A DNA stretch of 64,000 bases from Branchiostoma belcheri (Eukaryota; Chordata; Leptocardii; Amphioxiformes; Branchiostomatidae). Under the pieces are notes generated by a model that saw only the letters and a list, made by a program, of their open reading frames with translations, had not been told where the DNA came from and ran no database searches. The position numbers and the translations under genes were made by a program. Where the stretch lies: assembly GCF_001625305.1 (NCBI RefSeq), contig NW_017803887.1:1218806-1282805 (forward strand). Reading direction: 5' to 3'. Numbering within the stretch: position 1 is the stretch's first letter; each line of letters begins with the position of its first letter. Positions 44,801 through 55,459 of this stretch are shown in pieces.

Positions 44801-45674
44801 AAATCAACTCAGAAATAGCAAAGGTATCAAATAAAGTTACACAAATTACAAAATCAATTTGAGAATAACTTAAAATAACATACATAATACATATGATCAT
44901 ACGACCAGAATAAGAGAAACAATATTGAAGCCGTACTATCATATAACGTAGAACCAAGGTTGATCTATTACGAAACCTTCTTAGCCCTGCTGGGCTAACC
45001 TTCCAAGGCTCAAACACATACATTTCAAATTACATTATTACAAGAGAGAAGACAAGGCTCTGACTTATTGTTTTGACTATTTAAAAATGCAATGATGCAT
45101 TTCACTCCTTTAATATGCGATGTCCCCCCGGAATCAAAAACATTTAATTGTACAATGATTGAAAACTTTTATTTTTCAGTAACAATGGATGTTGTAGTAG
45201 TTGGCAGAAAACTTAGCATAATGCAGTACAAATTATACATTAGTTGTTTAACAAGGTTTATGAAGTCAAAATTAAAAAAAAATGTTTTTTTGCCCTATTG
45301 CATTAGATTTGGAGTCTATGGAGGATGTCACCAATAAAATTTTCTTATTTTGGCCCCATGTTACATAATGGAGTTCTTGTCATAATTCCTGTTGTGTTAT
45401 CTGTTCAGGTCTGCTCCTATTGGCTGTTTCCATGTCCCTGTGTGAGGAGGTCACACTGTACGGCTTCTGGCCCTTCACCTCGTACAACGGGCACCCCGTC
45501 AACTACCACTACTTCGACCGGCCGACAATCGGAACGAAGGAATTCAAGGACAAGTCGCTGGAACGAGAGCTGGTTCAGCATGGATCTTTTCACAACTTCA
45601 CGGAGGAGTTTTTATTTCTAAACCGTCTTCACGACAGGGGGGTGATAAACCTGCACGTGAGGCCTTGTAGTTAG
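38806..45674 (+). CDS. ST8Sia-type alpha-2,8-sialyltransferase
   Basis: Nine exons: 38806-38861, 39518-39595, 40268-40420, 40947-41106, 41771-41883, 42480-42569, 43501-43612, 44541-44664 (or from 44529) and 45409-45674 (TAG). All phases fit, giving 383 or 387 residues. It is a type II Golgi enzyme with a short cytoplasmic start (MWSKSTVTS), a membrane anchor (YTLAALVGTILSLVTI) and a stem. Sialylmotif L begins CSVVGNSGVLTNSRCG and runs through SSDFVVRSNFPPV; motif S is TTGLLLLAVSMSLC followed by EEVTLYGFWPF; motif III is HYFD; motif VS has H-x4-E in HNFTEE. The conserved cysteines in L and S and a C-terminal Cys (RPCS) are kept. It transfers sialic acid from CMP-sialic acid to sialylated glycans or glycolipids; the ST8 subfamily is suggested by motif wording, the exact subtype is not resolved. 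Confidence 0.93.
40450..40800. mobile_element. GGATGACATCC-family element in ST8Sia intron
   Basis: It begins GGCCATGTTGATTTGATTAT, GGATGACATCCGCGCGCGCA and a TTTTCGGCCG stretch. It closes with CATGACCACGTAGATTTCAT and TTATTCGCACGC. It follows the exon ending 40420 by about 30 bases. Confidence 0.6.
41135..41290 (+). mobile_element. GGATGACATCC-family element in ST8Sia intron
   Basis: GGTCATGTTGATGAATGGAT then GACATCCTCTGAAACTCC, a GCGAGCGTGCAAATAAAAAA stretch and ATGAAATCTAGGTAATCATG, the same order as at 14880-15045 on the other strand. Confidence 0.6.
41909..42220. mobile_element. 312-bp element with GGCCCCATTCCC inverted ends
   Basis: GGCCCCATTCCCGCTA at the left is complementary, with one mismatch, to TAGTGGGAATGGGGCC at the right. 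Inner parts are also partly complementary (GCTGAGGTCAC / GTGACCTCAGC; GGGCCCGGCCGGG / CGACCGGGCCC). It starts 26 bases after ST8Sia exon 5. No coding frame. Confidence 0.8.
43090..43330. mobile_element. GGATGACATCC-family element interrupted by a SINE fragment
   Basis: 43090-43253 reads GGCTACACTGACTTAATTTT, GGATGATATCCTCTGAAGAC, a GCGCGCGGGCGAAAAAA stretch and GACAAGCTGGCCTTTTGCG. It is followed at once by a minus-strand tRNA-SINE head (43254-43324) that carries an internal deletion between A and B boxes. Confidence 0.65.
43254..43324 (-). mobile_element. tRNA-derived SINE fragment
   Basis: On the minus strand, GGGGTCGTGTGGCTTAGCGG then CAGCGTACTCGACTCGG, with the intervening stretch before TCCTGACATGCCACCGATCT shortened relative to 9907-10131. 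Confidence 0.7.
43648..43905. mobile_element. hAT-like miniature inverted-repeat element, second copy
   Basis: Inverse-orientation copy of 33658-33935 with the same TAGCCTGGTATCCAGTCT ends. The flanks CAATTTTTA and CAATTTCTA are a 9-bp target duplication with one difference. It starts 36 bases after ST8Sia exon 7. Confidence 0.82.
43962..44060 (-). mobile_element. (AAT)n plus LINE 3' end fragment
   Basis: An (AAT)n tract is followed by TTTATTGAAAGTAATTTGCA and a GCAGCC...GGGCTGAATTGC block that resembles the 3' end preceding the LINE at 61320-61935 (GCAGCCAAAGGCTGAATTGC). The orientation is inferred from that match. Confidence 0.45.
44348..44467. mobile_element. Small hairpin insertion with 12-bp flanking direct repeats
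   Basis: Arms of about 43 bp (GCCTGGGTACCATCCTGGTT... and its complement) surround a loop of roughly ten bases. AAAGATCTCTGG flanks both sides (44348-44359 and 44456-44467). The arms share GCCTGGGTACCATCC with 37953 and 52373. It lies in ST8Sia intron 7, 75 bases before exon 8. Confidence 0.85.
44690..45010 (-). mobile_element. LINE 3' tail
   Basis: (TTTG)n followed by TTTATTTATCCAGGAAATTC, ATATCGCCTGGTGGCG and TTTTTCAACGGTTCCTGG; on the minus strand it matches the 3' UTR of the LINE at 33632-34310 over most of its length. Confidence 0.75.
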
Positions 45675-45739
45675 TCTTTCTTATGGGGGGGGGGTTACTT
45701 TGCTTTATTATTTCTTTTTATATTCCAACATCTATCACA

Positions 45740-45952
45740 AGACGTGGTGAGGACACACTCAAGTTTTTTCAACTTATATTAATGCCGCCACCAACATAGG
45801 GGACAATACAATACTCATTTTCACCTGAGCGAAGTGAGGAAAGTCATGTAATGTGCCTTTCCCAAAGGTACAAGATCGGTGGCATGTCAGGACTCGAACC
45901 AGGGACCTCTTGATTCCGAGTCGAGCACTCTGCCGCTACGCCACACGACCCC
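45740..45952 (-). mobile_element. tRNA-derived SINE
   Basis: On the minus strand GGGGTCGTGTGGCGTAGCGG, a B box GGTTCGAGTCC and the body GGCACATTACATGACTTTCC. Closest relative is 9907-10131. It lies just downstream of the ST8Sia stop and is probably within its 3' UTR. Confidence 0.8.
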
Positions 45953-46044
45953 ACAACTTTACTTTATCCATCCAGTTCTACCGTCTGGAGTGTCGTGGGG
46001 AGGGACAGTTGGAGGCCGACTGCAAGTCTGGAGGCTCTTCTTAA

Positions 46045-46290
46045 AGGCTTGCCATACCTAGTTTGGATGTCCTTCAGTCCACGTCTTCCTGGGACGTCCC
46101 CTTGTCTTAGATACAGACTTTCTGTAGTTATAAGATCTGTGCGGTACTTTTTGTGGTGGCATCCTTACAACGTGTCCAAACCACACATTTCGGGACAGGG
46201 GGCATTGAAAAGGCATCGGCCTGTTCCCCCTGTCCTGTCCTTGTGGCAAAGTTGTAATAATAAATAAACAAGATTTGTTGTTGGTCAATA
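46045..46290 (-). mobile_element. LINE remnant (RT C-terminus)
   Basis: A minus-strand frame reads VWFGHVVRMPPQKVPHRSYN and later KTRGRPRKTWTE, the conserved GHVxRM...GRPxKTW tract of LINE ORF2 C-termini. It may lie in the ST8Sia 3' UTR. Confidence 0.7.
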
Positions 46291-47800
46291 AAATCTCTGA
46301 CTGGTTTTATTACTTAAGGCGTTTTCAGTAAACTGAGGTCTTGACTAAAAGTTAGAATATGTGTATAAACTGTGCCATACTGAGCACATGGTTTCACTAG
46401 TTTAAACAGTAGCAATTTATTTATTGTACTTTAATTGATTAATCGTGGCTTGGTTATGTATTTGCAGGTTATTTATGTGCGTAATTGCAGCGCCACACAT
46501 TTGACTAAACATATATATGTTGTAATAGTAGCTGGTTGAATATAATCTGTGATTATACATGTACAGCATAGTTTGGTCAACGAAGAAATAAAATTATTAG
46601 AAGGCAATAATGTCGTTCAGACAGTCTCCTGCTATAATGTTGCTCCTGCTCGTACCATGTTTTGTATTCTTCTATCATGTTGATTGTTATGACGCCTTAG
46701 CTTCAAAGCTTCGTTAAGATACAGAAAATGAAGTGTTTCTTTGTCATATCTTACCATAGAATTTTTCCTAAAATTATTTAACAGCAACAGCTACTGCCAG
46801 AAAATGAAGGAACTCCTTATGTAGCTTGCCATTTCAAACGCGTAAAACATGGACCCTATGACAAATATGTGCAAAGAAATGGCATTTAATCTCACTATCA
46901 GACAGATGTCATCATTCAAAATATTTTGTTTCTCCGCCCTTATATATGTAGAGAGACAATTACATTCCGACCTTTATGTGGTGCCGATGTTTTCCTTATT
47001 GAAAAACCTTCTGAAGGCACAAAGGCGGCATTTTTGTAACCACTTGTGGCCTTCGGGTGTCTAAAAGGTGCCTCGTAAAATACTTTTAATGTTCCATTTG
47101 TGGATGCGTTTTTTTCAGGATTTGTTACAAGTGTATGTAGATTTTGTTTAAGTTCTAACCAGCCCTAATTGGCTAAAACAGGAATTACTGATACATTCTC
47201 TCGATTTCTTTAAATTATTGGTTACTAACGATATTATCTTGGACGTTGATTTTTTAGTTGACCTATATTCTACTTATCATCATTTAAAATGTACATTTTC
47301 ACATTCTTAATCTTTATCATGCTAGTCTTTGTCGGGTTTATTTTGAAGGGATGATTAAAATCTGCCTGCAGGCGTTATGTCTATCCCGGCCAGATGAATG
47401 AACTGAAACTGACATAAAGGCGGTCCTGTTGCACCGCTGCACGTCTGATCGCTGTTCCCAACATTACCATAATTGGTTACCCACTTTTATACTTCATGAA
47501 GCACGATGCCGCCTCCGCGCCACGCCAGTTCAGATGTTGACGCGGATCGTAGTAAACGAAAGATGAAGCTGATTTCCTTACAACACGGGCGGTAACATTG
47601 TTAATATCTCATGTATCTAGAGAATGTAATTTGACGAACAGTCTGGAACAATATTGCCATGGTAACAAAGACGTACATGTAAGTACATGCAGTTTCGGAG
47701 AAAACACTGTAGCCGTGGGCAGCACTACGCATACCGTGGAGATGCGTTTAACCTTTCTTACAGTTCTTCTAGCAATTTGTTCTGTAGCGTAACCATCAGA
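46290..47800. other. Intergenic stretch between ST8Sia and GPCR
   Basis: No gene or element is recognisable. AATAAA signals near 46258 and 46285 could end the ST8Sia transcript, but they lie next to a LINE remnant. Confidence 0.4.
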
Positions 47801-47805
47801 TCGTA

Positions 47806-47880
47806 CGATCGTGGAAAGATCGTGCAGAGATCGTGTAGAGATTGTGTTGAGATCGTGTAGAGATCGTGTGAAGGACGTGG
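47806..47880 (+). repeat. Short tandem repeat of AGATCGTGTAG type
   Basis: Six or so imperfect copies of a 10-15 base AGATCGTGTAG unit directly upstream of the GPCR start codon. Likely 5' UTR. Confidence 0.8.
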
Positions 47881-47908
47881 TGACATCGTTAAAACTCGCG
47901 GCAAAACC

Positions 47909-50900
47909 ATGAGAAAACGGGATCAATCCATCGCGGTGACGCTGATGATTTTTATCATCACAATTCGCTACGTTGGAATAAGCTCGGCGTCCGGACCAGA
48001 CTTGGACACTACGAATCATGCCGGCGACAACAGGGACGTATCGAGCAACTCCTCTCTGCAGAACTGTTCCTCTGTGAGTCACAACACATCCACGTCTACC
48101 AACAACAGCTCTGCAATCGAACACAACATCACGCTACCAAGGGTCTACGAATCACTGAAGAACGACTCAACATCGTCCAGCTTTGATTACGAGAAGTACG
48201 CTTCTGTCGAAGCTATATCGGTGTTAGGCGTTGCCGTGGGCCTTGGTGTCTGGTCAGTGGTGGCGAACAGTCTGCCGCTGGCTGCTATCATCAAGCAAGA
48301 GCAGCTCCACACGCCCGCCTACATCCTCATGGCTAACCTGGCCGCAAGCGACGTCCTGACCGGGTTTACTTTCATGTTCGTTGGTAGCTCGGTCTTGTAC
48401 CACAACCTCATGGGGACCAGTACCCCAATGATGACCTCCCGTCTCCGCTTCAGTGCGCTCCTGCTCTCGGGACTGTCCTCCGCTTACGGTCTGATGGCGC
48501 TAACGGCTGAACGCTACTGGTTCATCGTTCACGGGATGACCTACGTCAACAACGTCACCAACGACAAGTGCAAGGTCATGATTGTCCTCGTGTGGGTGTG
48601 GTCAGCGCTGCTGGGGATGCTGCCGTACTTTGACTGGAACTGCGCGGGACTTTTCAGCGAAGGGTGCCTACCGTTAGGCGGGGGGTTGTCGTACGGCTAC
48701 GTGGTCGCGGTCCTGGTGTTTGTCTTCATCCCGATGGCGGCAATCATCCTCCTCAACATGGGCGTGCTGTGGTGCCTGTGGAAGCAGGTTTGTTTGTTTG
48801 TTTGTTCATTTAGTAATCTCCCGAGCTAAGCTGGGTCACGGGAATAGGAGAGTTTCCCGTGCGGGAACTGTGCCACGGAGGGGGAGAGATTCCCGCTTAC
48901 GGGAATCTCTCCACCTAGCAGTGCCGAGTCCCGCACGGGAACTTCACCACTCAGGGCTGCCACGGAGGTTGAGAATTTCCCACAATACGGGAATCTCTCC
49001 ACCTAGAAAGACTAAGTCCCGTACGGGAACTTCACCACTCAGGGCTGACCGTGCGCGCACGTGTTTTGGGGCCGATATACGGACGGGAATGTCACCATAT
49101 TACACGAACGGGAATTGGACCATTTTAGTCGACATTTCGCGTACGGGAAATTCACCAGCAGTGACAAATAATGTCCGTCCGCGGACGCCGTACGGGAACA
49201 TCACGGCCGATATACAGACGGGAACTTCTCCACACAAACGGGAATTGGACCATTTTGGTCGACATTTGTCGCACGGGAAATTCACCAGTTGTACTACAGG
49301 TGATTGAACCGGCTGGAATCAAAACAACGCCCCTAGCTTGGTTTGAAGCAAAATTCTAAAAACGTCGAGTGATCGACGTAATCACGAGTGCTCTATGGAC
49401 ATTTCTGTGCTGTAATAATAGTCTTGAAACTCGGTAGAACACACACACATAAAAAGCCTGTTATACTACGGTACAAAAAAATGTCCGAAGAAGACACAAT
49501 CGCAATTACGAGTAAGTCTTATACGAACAGTGCTGTTGATAGCGTAGTTGATAACGCTAACGACAACCGGCTCCTCGACAACGAACACAAAATGTTCGTC
49601 CTCAAATTAAAACATAATGATGTGTGTCAAACTCACGCTATACAAATGACTCAGCGAGCGGCTTAGACTTTACGGCTATTCCCCTATTCTCATACATGCT
49701 AGTACTCAGGACGCTAGTACTAGTACCGGGGTAGAAAAATATGGCGGACATAAACAAAACGACGCTATCCCGTCATGCAATAATGACGCTAGAGTGTTAC
49801 GGTTGTAGCAAAAATAAAAACCTTGTTCGGTATTTCAGATTCAATCCCTGCGTATGTGTTGTGGGTTGCCATTTACTCATATTTTCCTTGAAATATATAC
49901 ATTTCCAGCAAGCTGAGGCTAGGGGTTTCTTAATCATACCGTTTGCGTTTCGAGTTTTGTTAGTCCTCGTACGCGTACTTTGTTGCGTACTTTGTTCTGT
50001 AGCGCTGATTTCCTTTTGCAAGGACGTTATAGCCTCGTTGGAATAACGATTCTTTTTGTACCGATAAAAGACCGTAAGTTTAGTCTCGCTGATATCCGGC
50101 TCCTGAACAGTAAACACAAATCATGCGTCCTCACAACGTGCCCAGGCCCAACCTGGTTACAATGCAACGATGTACTAGTAATACATCAACAGTTATTTTC
50201 ATACTTGTCCGGCCGGGACGCTGAAAAGATGGCGACCATAAACAAAATGACGCTATCCCGTCATGCATTATAGTATATCAGCTTGGCGCGAGACCCGAGT
50301 GTTACAGTAGTAGTCTACACGACTTTGGTGATTCATATAACGAAATCAGACAGCTTTAATTTCTCTTTCAGATTTAGGTAGTGTAAGGCAAAAGCTTGTC
50401 ATTCTTGTTTTCATTTTCAGATTCAAGTCGTCAGGATCAAGGTTAAGACCGTGTTGGGTAACACCGTTCGCCGAATAATTTTTTAAAATCCGTTTTTCAT
50501 TTTTACGTTGGTTTCTAGTTATAACGTTTGCTTTTTTCAGTTTTGTTCCATTTTTGACTTATCTGTGTCGTTGATTTCCTTTTTGCTACAACGTTCATGT
50601 TCCTCATCAGTTTACTAACATCCGATTTTAAAAGTAACAGTTACCAACTAACAGTCCATCACAACTTTCAGACAAGTTACGTTCAATCTAAGATAAAATT
50701 ACTGAGTATGTTACTCTAAGTGATTACACATGATACTATATATCCGTGTTCGGTAGTTATTTTTTTTTTCAATTTTGATGAATTTTACAGACTTACGAGC
50801 CGAAAGATTTGCGGCGGTGGGGACGCCAGGTTTCCCCGCCAATAACACAACACCGGATGCAGTGTCAAGTTGGAGATTACAGCGATTTCTTCGTGGCACA

Positions 50901-53900
50901 TGCTTAAATAGAACCTGTATAATTACATATTTGTATTTATGTTTTAAAATGGTTGCAGTCGTAGATAGTGATGTTATATGTTGTTGTTATACGGGAACAA
51001 ACATGGCCGCCGTTGAACTTCTATTGTTCTGCCGAAACAACTGATGCTATACCGCCATGCATTGCGAACCATACTCAAGGCTGTTGGACCGGATTTACAG
51101 TTTCTAGACGATTTCTTGAGCCGTCGGACACCCTAAGGTAAGGCCGGAGTGCTACAATTCCGCTAAGAGAAGTATGGCGAAAATCTCATATCGATGAACA
51201 AAGATTTCCAGCCGTCTTCCCATAGAATTTTGGGCATATTGTTAGTTGCCTCTTCAAAAATTTATGGGGTAGACACTGTAGTATTTAAAATGTAAATTTT
51301 GACCCTGAAAATATAGTTTTACACTTTTGCAACGGAGTTGCTTTTTTAAACCCTTATTTAACCCTGAAAAAGTACAGTATGTAACAGTACACCTCTTCGG
51401 CCTGAGCCGCTTTTCAAGAGTTCAAGGGGAGGTGGGTCAGGGGTATAATGCTTCGGTTTCAGTTACAATAATCAGTCATAGAAATACAATATAAATGCAT
51501 ACAATACAAGTTCATACAAAATTCAAACATTATTTCGATTCATATCTTATTGCTATCAGTATCGACATCCAAGTTTCATTTCACAATTAAAGTCATTCTA
51601 AGTGACTCGACGCAGTCGGTTTTTAAAAGCTGCAACTGATGTGGGGTCCTTCCAGCCCAGTCGATTCCGTACTTCAGCCGACGGCGTTCTGTGCGGGGCT
51701 CCCAGCAGCAGCCTCCCGGCCCTGTTGCAGTTTTTGTAGATCCTGTTCTGGTGCAGTGTCCCAAACAGTGCTTGCGTAGTTTACGTTATATATGGTCAAA
51801 ATACTGCTGTACAAGGTAATGTCATTTCAAGTTAGTTTGGAAACAGATACATCGCTAAAATGATGAGAAACAAACAAAATCGGATATGATCACTTATGAG
51901 TTCTACGAATGAATAAAAGTCTTGCAGTAGAAATTGCGAAATTGCACGTCCTTTGCACTTCTAGGCTTTGTTTATAATCTGGCACCCAAAACAGAACGCG
52001 CGTGGACGAATCTTAAGCTTATCATCTTTATCTAGTCTTTTCACAATGTAAATTTTGGACCCGAACAATATTTTTTTAACACTTTTTCAACGAACAGAGT
52101 CAAATGCCTTTTTGAAATCGACAAAACATAAGTAATGGCGTTTGTTTTCGGAGAGGTATTTGCTTAGCAGGGAATCCATAATAAATACTTGTAAAGTCGT
52201 CGTTTGTGCCAAATCGATTTGTAAATCCGGCATGATTAGGGGAGGCAAGTTTGTGCTCGTCCAGAAAAGTTGTTAGACGTGTGTTTAGTATTGACATAGA
52301 TAATTTGCCACAATTTGTAACTGATATCCCCCTACAATTACCGGGGTCATCTTTTATCCCGCCTTATAATAGCCTGGGACCCTGGGTACCATCCGGATTT
52401 AGATCCGCTACGACTAGAAAAAGCGGAGCAAAATCCGGATTGAACCAAGGCTAGCTGTATAATAGGAAATGTAGATGTTTCCATCATACATGTGAGTCAT
52501 TATGTCACCAAAAATAACGTTAGTTGTTACATCGTGTATATGAAGGAACAAGTCAGTTAGTAAACCAATATCATTGTTCCGAACTACTAACGAGTGTTCC
52601 AACACGAAAGGAAGCCGTCAACAACATCCAACAGCAAAAGCATGATACAACACAAACGAATGACATCTCACTGGTTTTATGTTAGTAGTAACCTTAGATG
52701 TAAGATCGTGCCAGACTTGGTTGTGTTAGTAACGGCAACAATAACGCGAAGGCAACAGGTTGGAATAAAAATAAATGAAGTAGGTCTGATTCCTTTTTCC
52801 CTCCAAGATCCAACCGATAGTCTCTTGTGACAGGCCTGGTCTCGTAGCGGTACCTGAAAAAATGTAACGCTGACATGAATTCTACGGCGCACCGTGCCAC
52901 GGACATAGTGACTTACTCAAGTTACTGTGCAATAATGTGCAATTGTATTGTTAGCTGTAGATAGTATAGTAATTTTAATTATGTAAATGTTAATACATTG
53001 CAGTGGTTTCAATCTACGTATTTGTAAAATGCCAACGGAATTCAGTCGTGTTTGAGGAATTCAGCACGCTGCAAAGTTGATTTTAAACAAAGATTTGATT
53101 TATTTATCTTCTTCACGTTTCCTGAAACGCAGAGCATGGCGGTATAGCTTGGATTAGTAAATATACGCCATTGTTCCTATCGATGAGCAGTATTTTGGAG
53201 ATAGAAAGGATTTAAATCCAAATCCCAGGAAAAGGACGTCGTCTCTCTCGAATATACAGAACATCAGACACTGCGCCTCTGCCACCGCAAATATGTCACA
53301 GTGGAAGCAAGGAGCTACCTCCTCGGTGAAAGTATGCAAAACTCGTCAAAATTTAAAATAAAATACACACAGAGAACTACAGCTCATATGCACACATTAG
53401 CACGTTTAATCACAATAACATAATGTTAAGTTACCGTATCCGTTTCCAAGTGAATTCTAAAATACTACACAAACTGTCGCGGAGGCACTGCGACCTTTGA
53501 AGTGACATAACACAGTTTTCGCCCTAATTTCTATAGTTAAGCACCCCAAGGTGGCTCACTTCGACGCGGTAAAATTATAGTAGGGTGCACTAGAGTAACA
53601 CGGCCAACTAGTACATCTACAAAATAATAGAAAACAAAAAAGTTATGTTTTTAACGTGACGACCTCTTTTATCTGGCCACCTGTGGAGGTCAAAGGAACT
53701 GCAGGCGGCTCACCATGGAACGCAGTTGCGTAATGCGGCGCATTTATACACGAACAGGGAAATCTTCACAGTATGTATCTTGTACACTATATCAGATTAT
53801 ACAGTGTACAAGCCGATGCATTACTATACAACACAGCTCAGTTTACTCCTGGTTACATCTCACATAAGTCGCTTGATTCAAGGAGCTTTTATCACAGAAT

Positions 53901-55454
53901 AATGCCCTTGCTTGATTCAATAGTTCTGCCCGCACTACTTTCTATACCCACGCCCATTAATACTGTGTTCTCCGACCTTGACATTAAACAATACCATGAC
54001 CTTTGACCTAATGAATACTAATTAGTAGTAGCGTGGGTTATGGCCGGCCGGTGTGTCACGACTTCGGGAGTGAGGAGCGAGTGTTGTTTTATAAAGTCAG
54101 TGTTGACCGATAGAGGACACAGATGAAGTAGCCAACGCCACAAGATTTGAAGATCCATATTTCGTCTTCCATGCCCACAGGTATCTTGTTATTTTTTTTT
54201 CATTCTCGGTATTTAAAAAAATGCTGCGTTGTTTACAGCATTTAGTATCCAGGCCCTGGCAGTCACGGAGCCTTATTCACGTAGATATGCTTCCCGATTC
54301 TCCCTATCATAGTCCCTCTTCCTGAAAGCAAAATCAGTGACTTGTTGGAATGTACAAATTATTATCGTGATTGCTTTGACAGTACTATGTTGTTTATTTC
54401 GACGTTCTTAGATTTGGAACGTTTAATACCTCCATAATACGATATCTTCGAAAGTTCGTTTTCTACCGTAAATACTCATGAATGCATGATATTTACTCAA
54501 AAGGGAAAAGGTACCCATACACAAATCTCACAGAAAATGTGCGTTTGTGGCTTCGCAAATTCGTCTTTTTTGCTTGATATATGATAGTTTGGTGTGAAGT
54601 TTGCGATTTGACCCAAAATGGTGACGTTCCCGATCGCGCAATGTCGGCCCGAAATGGTGACGTTCCCGTTGCGCGATGTTGGCCCAAAATGGTGACGTTC
54701 CCGTTGCGCGATGTTGGCCCGAAATGGTGACGTTCCCGTCACGCGATGTTGGCCCGAAACGGGTGACGTTCCCGTGCTTGCCATTTGAGAGCTGAGTAAT
54801 GAAAACACATGCGCGCACTGTCGCTCTAGAGTGGTGAATCTCCCGTACGGGAGTCCGTGGCTCCACGTGGACAGTTCCCGCGCGGGAAACTCTCCACCTC
54901 CCGTACCTCGGCTTACCTGATTAGTGATAATATGTACATCACTATTCTTCCTGGAGTCCTATACAACCTAAAAATTCAACTATTATTTACATTTACTTCA
55001 ACTGCTATCATTGACATTATGCTTCAGGAAAACTTATCTTAACAACAATTTTAAACATCAATTATTACATCAATCATTACAACAATATTACACTATACAA
55101 CCATCAATCAATAATGTTACACTATACAATTAGCAAAAAAAAACAATTTTGTAATAGGTGAACGCCATCGCTGCACAAGAAGCCGCGGTGGGAGCCGAGC
55201 CCAGCACCAGCCGGAAGTCCGCCTTCACCGTCGTGCTCATCACCGTGGTGTTCCTGGTGGGGTGGTTGCCGCTCTTCTCCCGGATGGCCATGCTGACTAC
55301 GGACGTCGGCTCGCTGCACGAAACCAAAGTCTTCGTGGTGCTGAACTCGGCTATCAACCCCGTGGTGTACGGGTTCAGGCTCCGGGAGGTTCGCCGCGGC
55401 GTGAGGAGGCTCTTCCGATGCGGTGGAGGAAACGCGAATCTGCCGGTTAACTAA
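47909..55454 (+). CDS. Class A GPCR, lysophospholipid (EDG)-receptor-like
   Basis: Two exons: 47909-48787 (donor CAG|GTTTG) and 55158-55454, phase 0, 391 residues. The N-terminus has a hydrophobic start and many N-x-S/T sites. Helix marks: VVANSLPLAAI (TM1 Asn), NLAASD (TM2), LTAERYWFIVHG (ERY at TM3 end), WVWSALLGMLPYF then DWNCAGLFSEGC (TM4 and an intra-loop Cys pair as in S1P/LPA/cannabinoid receptors, with no obvious TM3 Cys), FLVGWLPLF (TM6) and LNSAINPVVYGF (TM7 NPxxY). RRLFRC may be palmitoylated. The split inside the third cytoplasmic loop matches the exon boundary. The ligand is not predictable; a lipid is an inference. Confidence 0.88.
48835..49290 (+). repeat. Left subterminal array (about 13 CGGGAA motifs)
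   Basis: CGGGAA recurs at an irregular 25-50 bp spacing, usually followed after two bases by TCACC, TCTCC or GGACC. Two sub-units of about 90 and 85 bp (from about 49070 and 49202) repeat GGCCGATATAC, CGGGAATTGGACCATTTT, GTCGACATTT and CGGGAAATTCACCAG. GGGAACTTCACCACTCAGGG also occurs twice (48938 and 49025). Confidence 0.85.
49500..50290 (+). repeat. 488-bp diverged direct repeats inside the 6.1-kb element
   Basis: ACGCTATCCCGTCATGCA occurs at about 49763 and 50251, preceded by ATGGCG-ACATAAACAAAA-like sequence. Earlier in each unit CCGGCTCCT with GAACACAAA / AAACACAAA and CGTCCTC recur. A third, weaker echo (GATGCTATACCGCCATGCAT) lies near 51043. No protein family was recognised in the open frames. 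Confidence 0.6.
51590..52330 (-). mobile_element. Degraded LINE inside the 6.1-kb element
   Basis: On the minus strand an upstream part reads SILNTRLTTFLDEHKLASPN, AGF and then FVDFKKAFDSV (RT palm), and a downstream part reads QNRIYKNCNRAGRLLLGAPH followed by AEVRNRLGWKDPTS. The spacing between them is shorter than in an intact RT, so an internal deletion is likely. Stops interrupt it. Confidence 0.8.
52371..52455. mobile_element. Small fold-back insertion
   Basis: AGCCTGGG...GGTACCATCCGGATTTAG at the left pairs with AAATCCGGATTGAACCAAGG at the right. TATAATAG occurs just outside both ends. The GGTACCATCC core is shared with 37953 and 44360. Confidence 0.6.
54612..54778. repeat. 35-bp tandem repeat (about 4.5 units) in the right end of the 6.1-kb element
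   Basis: The unit is AAATGGTGACGTTCCCGTTG followed by CGCGATGTTGGCCCG. Each unit contains the inverse of the CGGGAAnGTCACC motif seen at the left end. Confidence 0.9.
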
Positions 55455-55459
55455 ACAAA

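Larger units (their letters stand above)
48814..54925. mobile_element. ~6.1-kb element of unrecognised family with CGGGAA-motif terminal arrays
   Basis: The two ends are inverted: 48835-48879 (GGAGAGTTTCCCGTGCGGGA, ACTGT, CCACGGA) matches the complement of 54855-54908 with a few differences, and weaker matching continues outward to about 48814 and 54925. Each end carries many CGGGAA(N)2TCACC or CGGGAATCTCTCCACC motifs, direct on the left and inverted on the right, as subterminal transposase-binding repeats would be. The interior has no recognisable transposase; it holds 488-bp repeats, a degraded LINE and small insertions. It fills most of the GPCR intron. Confidence 0.65.

Noticed and set aside
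47609-48124. 171-codon antisense frame at the GPCR start
   Set aside because: It is antisense to the N-terminus of a clear GPCR and has low-complexity Arg/Ser/Thr composition from the tandem repeat.
48814-54925. Treating the 6.1-kb element as a Polinton or other virus-like element
   Set aside because: I saw no capsid, polymerase, integrase or protease motif and the ends are short motif arrays, not long uniform terminal repeats.
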